In this document: positions 1-8,314 of the stretch, in pieces | Layout of the letters: each line of letters begins with the position of its first letter | Position numbering within the stretch: position 1 is the stretch's first letter | Origin: Natronospirillum sp965602035 | GTDB lineage: Bacteria; Pseudomonadota; Gammaproteobacteria; Pseudomonadales; Natronospirillaceae | Direction: 5' to 3' | Length of the DNA: 64,000 nt | Assembly: GCA_965602035.1 (NCBI GenBank) | Contig: OZ271919.1 | Coordinates: 3,162,001-3,226,000, forward strand | Made by a program: the position numbers and the translations under genes | Notes under the pieces: model-generated | What the model was told of the DNA's origin: nothing | The model's input: only the letters and a program-made list of their open reading frames with translations | Database searches by the model: none

Positions 1-32
1 AAGGCCGTTGGAGACGCAGTCGGAGGTAGCTG

Positions 33-1355
33 ATGCGGCAACGCGATGACATGACCTTTCCGTTCGAGGAATATGAACGGCGCATTCAGGGCCTGCGGGA
101 ACGGATGGCGCGACGGCTGCTCGATGCCGTCGTGATCGTTGACCCGGAAAATCTGATGTATCTGACCGATTATCAGACCACTGGCTATTCGTTCTTTCAG
201 TGTCTGGTGGTGCCACTCGAGGGTGAGCCGTTCATGATCACCCGGAAAATGGAAGAGTCGAATGTGATCGAGCGGACCTGGGTGGAGGTCACCCGGCCGT
301 ATCCGGATACGGGTGACGCCATCCAGATGCTGGTTCAGTCATTGCGGGAATTCGGTCTCAGCAAGAAAGACATCGGCTACGAGCGGAACAGTTATTATTT
401 CCCGGCGTATCATCAGGATGCCATCCACACGACCTTCACCGAAGGTCGGCTGCTGGATTGCTTCGGCATTGTGGAGCAGGGTCGTATCTGTAAGTCCCGC
501 GCCGAGATCGATGTCATGTACAAGGCGGCCAGAGCCACAGAAGCCGGTGTTCTGGCCGGTTATGACGCCTGCCGTGCCGGTGTGACGGAAAACGAGATTG
601 CGGCCGAAATCAGTGCGGCCATGTTCCGGGCGGGCGGCGAGTTCCCAGCTGTCATGCCGTACGTCACTTCCGGGCCGCGGACCATGATCGGCCATGCCAC
701 CTGGGAAGGCCGCACGGTCCAGCCGGGCGAACATGTGTTCCTGGAAGTCGGCGGCTGTTACCGGCGTTACCATACGGCGATGATGCGTACCGTTTTGCTG
801 GGAGAAATGACGGACTCCATGTTCGAGGCGCAGGAGCGCATGAAACTGGCACTGAAGCACATCAAGGACGCCCTGCGGCCGGGCATGACGGTTTCCGACG
901 CCGACAACCTGGTACGTAACATCATTACCGAAAATGATGTCGGCGCGCACCTGATCACCCGCTCTGGCTACTCCATTGGCATTGCGTTCCCGCCGAGCTG
1001 GGACGAAGGCTACATTGTCAGCCTGAAGCAGGGGGATTCGACGGTCCTGGAAGAGGGTATGACGTTCCATATCATTCCCTGGATGTGGGGCATTGACGGC
1101 AACAAGACAGCCGGTATCTCCGATACCCTTTATATTACCGAGCGTGGATGTCAGTCGTTTTTTACCCTCGATGAAGACTTTGTGGTGAAACCGGAAGAAG
1201 GTGCCCGTGATCTGTCACGACAGCCCGCCGCAGAGGCTCCGGCTGAACTGCAGCCTGCAGAAAAGCCCGTGCATGCCGATGTGACCGCCAGCGCATCCAA
1301 CCGTGAGAAGCCGGCCCGCACAGCGGCCCGTGGCAAGCAGGCAGCCAACAGTTAA
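33..1355 (+). CDS. M24-fold hydrolase, creatinase/ectoine hydrolase-like
   Basis: A 440-residue pita-bread protein: creatinase-type N-domain (about residues 8-140), then the M24 catalytic fold (about 160-385). The two aspartates that hold the metal pair in true Xaa-Pro peptidases are not in place: the first is Glu in LEVGG (237-241) and the second falls in YRRYHTAMMRT (243-253), where Asp is missing. This, with the SGYSIGIAFPPSWDEG block, resembles the branch containing creatinase and ectoine hydrolase (DoeA/EutD), which open C-N bonds in small solutes. The substrate cannot be read. From about residue 395 a Pro/Ala/Glu-rich tail extends beyond the family core. GGAGGT at 22-27 sets the start. 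A semialdehyde dehydrogenase follows 13 bases later, as ssd accompanies ectoine genes in some bacteria; osmolyte catabolism is inference. Confidence 0.75.
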   Translation: MRQRDDMTFPFEEYERRIQGLRERMARRLLDAVVIVDPENLMYLTDYQTTGYSFFQCLVVPLEGEPFMITRKMEESNVIERTWVEVTRPYPDTGDAIQMLVQSLREFGLSKKDIGYERNSYYFPAYHQDAIHTTFTEGRLLDCFGIVEQGRICKSRAEIDVMYKAARATEAGVLAGYDACRAGVTENEIAAEISAAMFRAGGEFPAVMPYVTSGPRTMIGHATWEGRTVQPGEHVFLEVGGCYRRYHTAMMRTVLLGEMTDSMFEAQERMKLALKHIKDALRPGMTVSDADNLVRNIITENDVGAHLITRSGYSIGIAFPPSWDEGYIVSLKQGDSTVLEEGMTFHIIPWMWGIDGNKTAGISDTLYITERGCQSFFTLDEDFVVKPEEGARDLSRQPAAEAPAELQPAEKPVHADVTASASNREKPARTAARGKQAANS

Positions 1356-1368
1356 AGGAGAGGAAATC

Positions 1369-2739
1369 ATGTTGCAGGCCATCAACCCGACCAATGGTCA
1401 GTTGTTGCACGAATTCGAACCCCTGTCGGATGAGGCAGTGGAGGCGGCGGTCGAGCGGGCCCGGGCCGGTTTCCGCTCGTGGCGGAATACCTCCTTCGCC
1501 GAGCGCGCCGCATTGCTCAAAAAGGCCGCGCAGGTCATGCGCGATGACCGCGAGCGCTATGCGCTGCTCATGACCGATGAGATGGGCAAACCGATCAAGG
1601 AAGCCCGTGGTGAAGTCGACAAGGCCGCCTGGTGTGCCGAGCATTATGCGGAGCACGCCGAGAGCTACCTGGCCACTGAAGAGCTCGGCTCCGATGCCAC
1701 TCGCAGCTATGTTCAGTACCTGCCGCTGGGCCCGGTACTGGGTATTCTGCCCTGGAACGCGCCGTTCTGGCTGGCTTTCCGGTTCTGTGCCCCGGCACTG
1801 ATGGCCGGAAATACCTGCATGATGAAACACGATCCTCATGTGCCGGCCTGTGCGGCAGCCATCGCCGAAGTGTTCGAGAAAGCCGGCGCTCCCGACGGCG
1901 TTTTCCAGAATCTGCCGCTGGAAAACAATCAGGCGGCCCGGGTTATTGAAGACAACCGGGTACGTGGTGTTTCCTTTACCGGCTCGGAAAAAGCCGGCGG
2001 CATTGTGGCGGCAACCGCAACCGGTGCCATCAAGCCGGTTGTGCTCGAGCTGGGTGGCTCCGACCCGGCCATTGTATTGGCCGATGCCGATCTGGAGGCG
2101 GCAGCGCCCGTGATCACATTGTCCCGCATCATTAACGCGGGCCAGTCCTGCATTGCAGCGAAGCGTGTGATCGTGGAAGAGTCCGTCTATGACCGAATGG
2201 TCGAGCTGTTGCAGGCTCAACTGGGCAAGCTGAAGATGGGCAACCCCCGTGAAGAGAGTACCGACATCGGTCCGATTGCCCGCGGTGACCTGCGTGACAA
2301 TCTGCACCGTCAGGTTCAGGAAACGGTGAAATCCGGTGCGCGGTGCCTGCTTGGCGGTGACCTGCCGGAAGGCGACGGGTATTTCTACCCGGTCACGCTG
2401 CTGGCGGATGTGGAGCCCGGTATGGTTGCGGCCGTTGAAGAAACGTTCGGGCCGGTTGCGGTTGTTATGAAGGCACGTGACGCGGAACACGCGCTGGAAA
2501 TCGCCAATGACACCAACTACGGCCTCGCCGCGGCGATATGGACCACCGCGGAGCGGGGTGCGGAACTGGCTCCCCGTATCGAGACCGGTCAGGTCGCCGT
2601 CAACGGTATTGTGAAAACAGACCCGCGTCTGCCCAGTGGCGGTATCAAACGCTCGGGTATCGGGCGGGAGCTCGGCCCGCATGGCATTCATGAGTTTGCC
2701 AATGCGCAACAGGTCTGGGTCGGGCCGAAAGTCGGCTGA
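1369..2739 (+). CDS. NAD(P)-dependent succinate-semialdehyde dehydrogenase family protein (Sad/YneI-like)
   Basis: A 456-residue aldehyde dehydrogenase that oxidises a semialdehyde to its acid with NAD(P). Visible landmarks are LPWNAP with Asn130, LELGGSDP with the general base Glu227, and GQSC with catalytic Cys261. Length and the ELGGSDP and KHDPHV blocks fit the short YneI/Sad subfamily. AAGGAGAGG just before ATG 1369 sets the start. An upstream in-frame start would overlap the hydrolase gene and has no better ribosome site. It sits directly behind the M24 hydrolase, so it may oxidise the aldehyde released further down that pathway (aspartate semialdehyde if the pathway is ectoine breakdown). 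That link is inference. Confidence 0.88.
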   Translation: MLQAINPTNGQLLHEFEPLSDEAVEAAVERARAGFRSWRNTSFAERAALLKKAAQVMRDDRERYALLMTDEMGKPIKEARGEVDKAAWCAEHYAEHAESYLATEELGSDATRSYVQYLPLGPVLGILPWNAPFWLAFRFCAPALMAGNTCMMKHDPHVPACAAAIAEVFEKAGAPDGVFQNLPLENNQAARVIEDNRVRGVSFTGSEKAGGIVAATATGAIKPVVLELGGSDPAIVLADADLEAAAPVITLSRIINAGQSCIAAKRVIVEESVYDRMVELLQAQLGKLKMGNPREESTDIGPIARGDLRDNLHRQVQETVKSGARCLLGGDLPEGDGYFYPVTLLADVEPGMVAAVEETFGPVAVVMKARDAEHALEIANDTNYGLAAAIWTTAERGAELAPRIETGQVAVNGIVKTDPRLPSGGIKRSGIGRELGPHGIHEFANAQQVWVGPKVG

Positions 2740-2751
2740 AGCCCGGGCGGC

Positions 2752-3129
2752 TCAGGTTGAGCAGTGGGCTGCCACGCGGCTACGGCCGTCCCGTGACAGT
2801 GCCTGCTCCCGATACCGGCGTGCGGCCTCCTCGGTCGCACGCGCCCGTTCGCACAGTCCGACATAACGCCAGCAATCCACGCAGTTTTCCACCGCACGTT
2901 GATAGGCGTCCAGCCAAAGCCGGTCTGGCTGCACGTTATTGTCCAATTGCATCTGACAGTAGACGCGAGCACGTGTGTAGTATTCGATCGCCTGGCTTGT
3001 GCAGCCACTCGACAGTGCTGCGTTGCCGGCCTGCATGAGATCCCACCAGTACGCGTCGGGCTGAGGCTCGCTGTCGACAGTGCCATGGGTGGCTGCTGTG
3101 CGTCTGAACCAGTTTTGAAAAAGGACCAT
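2752..3129 (-). CDS. small cysteine-rich helical protein, unknown function
   Basis: About 125 residues with no family I can name confidently. Residues about 33-58 read like one TPR-type helical pair, and a second helical half carries a CVDC motif plus three other cysteines. The chosen start is the second Met (3129), because GGGAG lies 8 bases before it. The longer frame starting at 3168 has no ribosome site and abuts a Fur-box-like sequence at 3172-3190, which is better read as promoter. It converges on the aldehyde dehydrogenase with a 12-bp gap and is divergent from arsJ. Iron-responsive expression is suggested by the operator-like site only. Confidence 0.6.
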   Translation of the reverse strand: MVLFQNWFRRTAATHGTVDSEPQPDAYWWDLMQAGNAALSSGCTSQAIEYYTRARVYCQMQLDNNVQPDRLWLDAYQRAVENCVDCWRYVGLCERARATEEAARRYREQALSRDGRSRVAAHCST

Positions 3130-3171
3130 GTTCCGGACTCCCGCCGCTTCTTGTTGCTGCTTTATCATTTA

Positions 3172-3190
3172 AATAATAATCAATCTCATT
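3172..3190. promoter_or_regulatory. Fur-box-like operator
   Basis: The 19 bases AATAATAATCAATCTCATT match the Fur-type pattern AATGATAATCATTCTCATT at 17 of 19 positions and show partial dyad symmetry. The site lies 43-61 bases upstream of the small minus-strand gene (start 3129) and 85-103 bases upstream of arsJ, so it could control either or both. AT-rich sequence in a GC-rich genome makes chance less likely but does not exclude it. Confidence 0.5.
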
Positions 3191-3211
3191 TGCAACCCCT
3201 ATTTTCTGTCA

Positions 3212-3239
3212 TTGTTCTGTCATCCGGCTCGGTTATGAT
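3212..3239 (+). promoter_or_regulatory. sigma-70 promoter of arsJ
   Basis: TTGTTC at 3212-3217 and TATGAT at 3234-3239 are 16 bases apart and point to arsJ, whose ATG is 36 bases after the -10 element. The -10 hexamer differs from consensus at one base. Confidence 0.5.
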
Positions 3240-3274
3240 AAGGGCCCGTTTACCGGCCCTCGAAGGACAGCAGC

Positions 3275-4480
3275 ATGTTGGCGTCCCCTGTACAACAATA
3301 CGGCGTGATTACCGGCAACTACTGGGCGTTCACATTGACCGACGGCGCCCTGCGCATGCTGGTCGTGCTGCATTTCCACAATCTCGGTTACAGCCCGCTC
3401 GAGATCGCGTTGTTGTTCCTGTTCTATGAGTTCTTCGGCGTAGTAACCAACCTGGTCGGGGGCTGGCTGGGGGCCCGTATCGGGCTCAACCGGACCATGC
3501 AGATTGGGCTGTTCCTGCAGATTGGTGCCCTGTTGATGCTGACGGTGCCCGCTGAATGGCTTCTTGTGCCCTGGGTCATGGCGGCACAGGCGTTTTCCGG
3601 TATCGCCAAAGACCTCAACAAGATGAGCGCCAAGAGCGCGGTTAAAACGTTGATCCCCGACGACGCGCAGGGGCGCCTCTACCGGCTGGTTGCCGTACTC
3701 ACCGGTTCCAAGAATACCCTGAAAGGGGTCGGGTTTTTCCTCGGGGCCTTGTTGCTGACGGTGTTCGGGTTCGCCGGGGCGGTCTGGTCCATGATCGCGC
3801 TGCTGATGGTAACCGGGTTGCTCAGTCTGGTCCTTCTCCAGGGCGATCTGGGGCGTGCGAGCAACAAGCCGAAGTTTGACCAGATCCTATCGAGGGATCC
3901 GCGCATCAACCGGCTGTCGGCGGCCCGAGTCTTTCTGTTTGCGGCGCGCGACGTCTGGTTCGTCGTCGCCGTGCCGGTGTTCATGGCGCAGCAACTCGGC
4001 TGGGATCACTGGCAGGTCGGCGGGTTCATGGCGCTCTGGGTGATCGGCTATGGCTTTGTTCAGGGCGGGGCGCCGTGGTTGACCGGTACGCGGAATGACC
4101 GCCCGCAGTCGGGCCGCACGGCTGCCCTCTGGGGCGTGGCGCTGGCAGCCGCGCCTCTGCTCATGGCCGTGGGCCTGGATAACGGACAGATGCCGGTACC
4201 TGTGCTGCTGTTGGGCGGGTTGGCCATATTCGGGGTGCTGTTTGCAGTGAACTCGGCACTGCACAGTTACCTCATTGTGGCCTACGCCCGCCATGATGGC
4301 GTATCGCTGGATGTCGGCTTTTACTACATGGCCAATGCGGCCGGACGGCTTACCGGAACGGTATTGTCGGGCTGGGTTTTTCAGGCATTCGGGCTGGTGG
4401 CCTGTCTGCTGGTTTCTTCCCTGTTCATTCTGATTGCTGCGGTGCTTGCCAGACCTCTGCCGGCGACCGCCGCGACCTGA
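3275..4480 (+). CDS. arsJ: organoarsenical efflux MFS transporter ArsJ
   Basis: A 401-residue, 12-helix major facilitator. The N-terminus (TGNYWAFTLTDGALRML), the GGWLGARIGLN loop and the GIAKDLNKMSAKSAVK segment after the first helices are hallmarks of ArsJ, the permease that exports 1-arseno-3-phosphoglycerate. GAAGGA at 3262-3267 supports the start. In described ars operons arsJ is paired with a dedicated glyceraldehyde-3-phosphate dehydrogenase that makes the substrate; none is present here, nor any arsR, arsB or arsC. The neighbours are a small Fur-box gene (divergent) and moeA (same strand, 66 bp downstream). It may rely on the housekeeping dehydrogenase elsewhere in the genome. Confidence 0.88.
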   Translation: MLASPVQQYGVITGNYWAFTLTDGALRMLVVLHFHNLGYSPLEIALLFLFYEFFGVVTNLVGGWLGARIGLNRTMQIGLFLQIGALLMLTVPAEWLLVPWVMAAQAFSGIAKDLNKMSAKSAVKTLIPDDAQGRLYRLVAVLTGSKNTLKGVGFFLGALLLTVFGFAGAVWSMIALLMVTGLLSLVLLQGDLGRASNKPKFDQILSRDPRINRLSAARVFLFAARDVWFVVAVPVFMAQQLGWDHWQVGGFMALWVIGYGFVQGGAPWLTGTRNDRPQSGRTAALWGVALAAAPLLMAVGLDNGQMPVPVLLLGGLAIFGVLFAVNSALHSYLIVAYARHDGVSLDVGFYYMANAAGRLTGTVLSGWVFQAFGLVACLLVSSLFILIAAVLARPLPATAAT

Positions 4481-4546
4481 CCGTGCTCCACTTCCGCCTG
4501 TGACGTCGGTAAGCTACCCTCTGCGGAAACGGAGAAGGAGTTGCCC

Positions 4547-5785
4547 ATGTCGTCGCTGCTATCGCTTGAAGATGCCCGCGCGAAACTGCTGGCCAGTATC
4601 GGCGCGGTTGGCGAGCACGAGGACATCCCGGTGGCTGAGGCCATTGGGCGCACCGTGGCAACGGACGTACTGGCAAGGGTAGACCTGCCGCCGGCGGATA
4701 ATTCCGCCATGGACGGTTATGCGCTGGCGGCTGGGAACGAAGGGGTGATTCGTTCCGATACCGTGTTCAGGGTCGTACGAACCGTTATGGCGGGCGACCC
4801 GCCGGGAGACCCGCTTGCCCCCGGCGAAGCAGTGCGCATAATGACCGGCGCGTTGGTGCCGGCTGGTGGTACATCCGTTGCCATGCAGGAAATAGTGACG
4901 GCCGCGCCGGACGGTACCATACAGCTGGACCGTGATGTCGCTGGCGGCGAGAGCATTCGCCGCAAGGGAAGTGATATCCGTACCCGGGAACGTCTGGCAT
5001 CGCCCGGCGATGTGGTGTCGGTCGCGCTGGCCGGACTGCTGGCCGCCCAGGGTATGGTCACGGTGCCGGTAATCCGGCGTATCCGGGTGGCGATGCTGGC
5101 CACCGGTGACGAACTGAAGCTCGGAGGCCAGCCACTGGCCCCCGGAGAAATATATGAGAGCAATCGGATTATCGTCAGTGGGCTATTGCGGAGTCTGCCC
5201 GTCTCCGTTACGGATCTGGGCGTGCTTCCCGACAATGAGGAACAGCTTGCCGCCAGTATGATGGCGGCAGCGGCGGATCATGACCTGATCGTGTCGACGG
5301 GTGGCGTATCGGTGGGTGAGCGTGACTACACCCGCCGGGTGCTGGAGCAGCACGGTGACGTCAACTTCTGGAAGGTGGCGGTCAAGCCCGGCAAGCCGCT
5401 GGCATTCGGGCGGCTCGGTGACGCCTGGTTTCTGGGGCTCCCCGGCAACCCCGTATCAGCGCTGGTAACAGCGCGTCTGTTCCTGGCTCCCGCCGTTCAG
5501 AAGCTGGCAGCACAGCGGCCTGACCAACCCTTCATGGTAATGGCCCGGGTCAGTGAAGTGTTCCGCAAAGAGCCGGGACGGGCAGAGTTTCAACGCGCGG
5601 TACTGAAAAGAGACAGCGACGGGCACTACCGTGTGTCACCCCTGCCCGGGCAGGGTTCTCATCAGTTGGCGGACCTGTCACGTGCCTCCGCGTTCTGTTA
5701 TCTGCCCTCCGACAGTGCCGGCGCTGAGCCGGGAGAGTGGGTGGAAACCATGCCACTGGGGCCGGAACTGACCGGCCGTTACTGA
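4547..5785 (+). CDS. moeA: molybdopterin molybdotransferase MoeA
   Basis: A 412-residue cytosolic enzyme that inserts molybdate into adenylated molybdopterin, the last common step of cofactor synthesis. The N-terminal ADNSAMDGYAL block (50-60), the MoCF-domain STGGVSVGERDY motif and LPGNPVSALV are all present. AAGGAG at 4535-4540 favours ATG 4547 over the TTG two codons earlier. It converges with the moa operon (7 bp between stops of moeA and the DsbA-like gene), so the two halves of the pathway lie back to back. Length is normal for MoeA. Confidence 0.95.
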   Translation: MSSLLSLEDARAKLLASIGAVGEHEDIPVAEAIGRTVATDVLARVDLPPADNSAMDGYALAAGNEGVIRSDTVFRVVRTVMAGDPPGDPLAPGEAVRIMTGALVPAGGTSVAMQEIVTAAPDGTIQLDRDVAGGESIRRKGSDIRTRERLASPGDVVSVALAGLLAAQGMVTVPVIRRIRVAMLATGDELKLGGQPLAPGEIYESNRIIVSGLLRSLPVSVTDLGVLPDNEEQLAASMMAAAADHDLIVSTGGVSVGERDYTRRVLEQHGDVNFWKVAVKPGKPLAFGRLGDAWFLGLPGNPVSALVTARLFLAPAVQKLAAQRPDQPFMVMARVSEVFRKEPGRAEFQRAVLKRDSDGHYRVSPLPGQGSHQLADLSRASAFCYLPSDSAGAEPGEWVETMPLGPELTGRY

Positions 5786-5791
5786 AACCCT

Positions 5792-6448
5792 TCAGGCCTG
5801 CGTTTCGTTGGCGATCTGGCGCAAGGCCTGCTGGAAGACGCTCACGGGTTGGCCCCCTGTCAGGCTATATTTCCGGTTTATAATGAATGTTGGCACACCC
5901 GAGATACCCAACTGCCGTGCCTCTTTCAGCGCGGCATTGACCTCCTGGGTGGATCGGTCGCTGGCCAGCACGCCCAGCAGTTCTTCGCCGTCCAGCCCGA
6001 TCTGATTCGCTGCGCCCGCCAGTACCTCCGGGTCCGAGGGGTTGCGTGCCTGTGTGAAATAGGCCCGAAACAGCGACTCGGACATTTCTGTGCTGCGGTT
6101 ATGTGTGCCCGCCCAGTAGATTCCCCGGTGCGCATCGAAGGTGTTGTAGGCACGGTGGTCGTCCCGGAAGTTGAATTCGAAACCGGCTTCAGCGCCCAGC
6201 GCGGTGATACGATCACGCATGGCCTGTGCGTCTTCCCGGGACGAGCCGTATTTCTGCTGGATATGTTCGAACAGATTCTGGCCTTCTACCGGCATTTCCG
6301 GGTTCAACTGGAACGGATGCCAGTGAATCTCCGCCGCAACTTCGTCGGTCATGGCCTGCAGCGCCTGATCAAGGTGATAGTACCCGATCACGCACCACGG
6401 GCAGACTACGTCGGAAACAAGATCGATGCGAAGTGGTTGCGCGCTCAT
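5792..6448 (-). CDS. DsbA-family thioredoxin-fold oxidoreductase, FrnE-like
   Basis: A 218-residue protein of the FrnE/2-hydroxychromene-2-carboxylate isomerase branch of the DsbA fold. The redox motif CPWC is at residues 16-19 and the cis-Pro region GISGVPTFI is near the C-terminus. There is no signal peptide, so it should act in the cytoplasm, probably in thiol-disulfide exchange. AGGAG lies 7 bases before the start. It is the last gene behind moaE (47-bp gap) on the same strand and may be transcribed with the moa genes. A specific link to cofactor sulfur chemistry is not shown. Confidence 0.85.
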   Translation of the reverse strand: MSAQPLRIDLVSDVVCPWCVIGYYHLDQALQAMTDEVAAEIHWHPFQLNPEMPVEGQNLFEHIQQKYGSSREDAQAMRDRITALGAEAGFEFNFRDDHRAYNTFDAHRGIYWAGTHNRSTEMSESLFRAYFTQARNPSDPEVLAGAANQIGLDGEELLGVLASDRSTQEVNAALKEARQLGISGVPTFIINRKYSLTGGQPVSVFQQALRQIANETQA

Positions 6449-6495
6449 AGGGTACTCCTGTCAGATCGCTGTTGGCAGAGCGGCGAGGGAGTGGG

Positions 6496-6987
6496 TCAGC
6501 GCATCCAGCGGGTCGCGCGTTGCGCATCCGTTGATTTGCTCGCGACCCAATGCTCGCCGCTGTCGGTAAAGGCCTTTTTCCAGAACGGTGCTTCTGTCTT
6601 CAGCCAGTCCATCAGGCTATCACAGGCGTCAAATGCCGGCGCCCGGTGTGCCGAGGTTGTACCGACGAATACGATGGTTTCCTCGGGCTGGATCCAGCCG
6701 ACGCGGTGTTCCAGAACGATCCGGCCGACGGGCCAGCGCTCGCGCACACGCTGTATGAGATCTTCCAGGCACCGTCGGGTCATGGCCGGATAATGCTCCA
6801 GATACAGGGCCCGGGTCTGTTCGCCGGCGTCAGTGCCGCGCATGCGACCGCTGAACGTGACCACAGCCCCCTGATCCGTCGTGTCGGCGATGAGGCGTTC
6901 ATGGTTGGCGCTGACATCAACGTGGGAGGCGCTGACGCGAATCAGATCACCCTGTTGCGTCGTCCACTCGAGCGTCTCTTCGGCCAT
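6496..6987 (-). CDS. moaE: molybdopterin synthase catalytic subunit MoaE
   Basis: The large subunit of molybdopterin synthase (163 residues). It uses thiocarboxylated MoaD to put the dithiolene sulfurs on cyclic pyranopterin. Active-site features include the SAHR motif (112-115) and the lysines in KTEAPFWKK (130-138), which match the catalytic lysines of the E. coli enzyme. It starts 7 bp after moaD ends, with GGAGG inside the moaD tail. Encoded as part of moaA-moaB-moaC-moaD-moaE. Confidence 0.95.
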   Translation of the reverse strand: MAEETLEWTTQQGDLIRVSASHVDVSANHERLIADTTDQGAVVTFSGRMRGTDAGEQTRALYLEHYPAMTRRCLEDLIQRVRERWPVGRIVLEHRVGWIQPEETIVFVGTTSAHRAPAFDACDSLMDWLKTEAPFWKKAFTDSGEHWVASKSTDAQRATRWMR

Positions 6988-6994
6988 CGCGCAA

Positions 6995-7258
6995 TCAGCC
7001 TCCGGTCACCGGCGGGAAGAACGCGACTTCATCCCCGGCCGCTACCGCAGACTGGCTCCCCGCGAGCTCCTGATTGATGGCAACCAGCAGCGATTGATCG
7101 TTCAGAGCGAGCCACTTGCCGCCCCGAGCCACCAGTTGCGCCCGCAGGTCAGATACGGTCAGGGGTTCCGGCACGCCGGCCAGCACTTCGCCGGATGTGC
7201 CCAGTTTTTCCCTCAGGCCGGCAAAAAACAGGATCTGAATTCCGGTCGTTTCGTTCAT
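6995..7258 (-). CDS. moaD: molybdopterin synthase sulfur carrier subunit MoaD
   Basis: An 87-residue ubiquitin-like sulfur carrier ending in Gly-Gly (86-87), the residue pair that is adenylated and thiocarboxylated by a MoeB-type enzyme. No moeB is in the window. Its ATG overlaps the moaC stop by four bases (ATGA at 7255-7258), so translation is probably coupled. The partner MoaE is encoded next. Confidence 0.95.
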   Translation of the reverse strand: MNETTGIQILFFAGLREKLGTSGEVLAGVPEPLTVSDLRAQLVARGGKWLALNDQSLLVAINQELAGSQSAVAAGDEVAFFPPVTGG

Positions 7259-7758
7259 GGGCTGTGTCCGGGTTCGGGTCGCTGCCAGTCGCCACTGCGT
7301 CCGCCGGTTTTGCTGACCACGGCGACCTCGTCGATGCGCATGGTCCGGTCAACCGCCTTGCACATATCGAACAGGGTCAGGCCGGCTACCGACACGGCGG
7401 TCAGCGCCTCCATTTCGACGCCGGTTTTCCCGGTTGTCCGGCAGGTTGCTGTGATGCGGACGCCTGCGGGCTGATCCCGGAGTGTGAAATCTACCTGTAC
7501 CCGGGTAAGGGGAAGCGGGTGGCACAGTGGAATAAGGTCAGCCGTTTTCTTGGCGGCCTGTATACCGGCAATCCGTGCTGTTGCAATGACATCGCCCTTG
7601 CTGTGTCCACCCACACGAATCAGCTCGACTGTTTCGGGCGCCATGTGCACAAACCCCTCAGCGCAGGCTGTGCGGGCGGTGTCGGGCTTTTCCGACACGT
7701 CCACCATGCTGGCTTCACCCCGGTCGTTCAGATGGGTCAGCGTGTCGCCCGTGCTCAT
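7255..7758 (-). CDS. moaC: cyclic pyranopterin monophosphate synthase MoaC
   Basis: A 167-residue enzyme completing the MoaA/MoaC conversion of GTP to cyclic pyranopterin monophosphate. GGHSKGD, LIPLCHP and the catalytic DMCKAVDR block are intact. The start is taken at ATG 7758 because it overlaps the moaB stop as ATGA. A GTG six codons upstream is possible but has no ribosome site. The gene is in turn coupled by ATGA to moaD. Confidence 0.95.
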   Translation of the reverse strand: MSTGDTLTHLNDRGEASMVDVSEKPDTARTACAEGFVHMAPETVELIRVGGHSKGDVIATARIAGIQAAKKTADLIPLCHPLPLTRVQVDFTLRDQPAGVRITATCRTTGKTGVEMEALTAVSVAGLTLFDMCKAVDRTMRIDEVAVVSKTGGRSGDWQRPEPGHSP

Positions 7759-8276
7759 ACCGGTGCCCCCGGCCACTGCACATGAGGCGCAAAATTGCAG
7801 GGGCGGTGCGTTGAATCCAGTTGTTCCCGAAGAATTCCCGTCCAGGCGAGTCGGCAGGCACCGGTTGAGCCGGGCAGGCAGCAGATAAGCGTGCGGTTGG
7901 CGAGCCCGGCCAGTGCCCGGCTCTGTATCGTTGCCGTGCCGATATCGGCCAGCGAGAGGTGTCGGAACAATTCACCGAAGCCATCGACGGTCTTGTCAAA
8001 GAGTGGCGCCAGCGCCTCAGGTGTTGAGTCACGAGCGGTAAAACCGGTGCCACCGGTGGTCAGAACTACCTGTACTCCGCTGTCCGCGATCCAGCCCGAT
8101 ACCTTCGCACGCAACTGATAGCGGTCATCCGGCAATAATGCACGGTCTACCACGCGGTGCCCGGCTGCTTCCAGTGCGTCCACCAGATAATTTCCGGATT
8201 TGTCCGTGTCCGGAGTTCGGGTGTCCGAGACCGTCAGCACGGCGACGTTCAATGGTTCGAAAGCCTGTTCAGCCAT
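7755..8276 (-). CDS. moaB: molybdenum cofactor biosynthesis protein MoaB
   Basis: A 173-residue MoCF-fold protein related to Mog. TTGGTGFTARDSTPEAL is the conserved nucleotide and pterin-binding loop, followed by the GFGELFR helix. MoaB/Mog proteins adenylate molybdopterin or bind it; which role this one has cannot be read from sequence alone. No separate mog gene is in the window, so it may be the adenylating enzyme. GGAGGAAA lies 8 bases before the start; the gene is 38 bp after moaA. Confidence 0.9.
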   Translation of the reverse strand: MAEQAFEPLNVAVLTVSDTRTPDTDKSGNYLVDALEAAGHRVVDRALLPDDRYQLRAKVSGWIADSGVQVVLTTGGTGFTARDSTPEALAPLFDKTVDGFGELFRHLSLADIGTATIQSRALAGLANRTLICCLPGSTGACRLAWTGILREQLDSTHRPCNFAPHVQWPGAPV

Positions 8277-8314
8277 GGAAAATTTCCTCCGGTGCCGGTC
8301 TTTTCCGGCAGGCT

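Noticed and set aside
1..32. Possible 3' end of an upstream gene (a TGA at 31-33 overlaps the hydrolase ATG; another open frame reaches 49)
   Set aside because: Too short to choose a frame or product.
1162..2709. 515-codon antisense frame over the aldehyde dehydrogenase
   Set aside because: A shadow of GC-rich codon use; no domain, no ribosome site. The same applies to long antisense or off-frame stretches at 339-1070, 5849-6793, 8588-9436, 44809-45513, 53669-54892 and 57368-58183.
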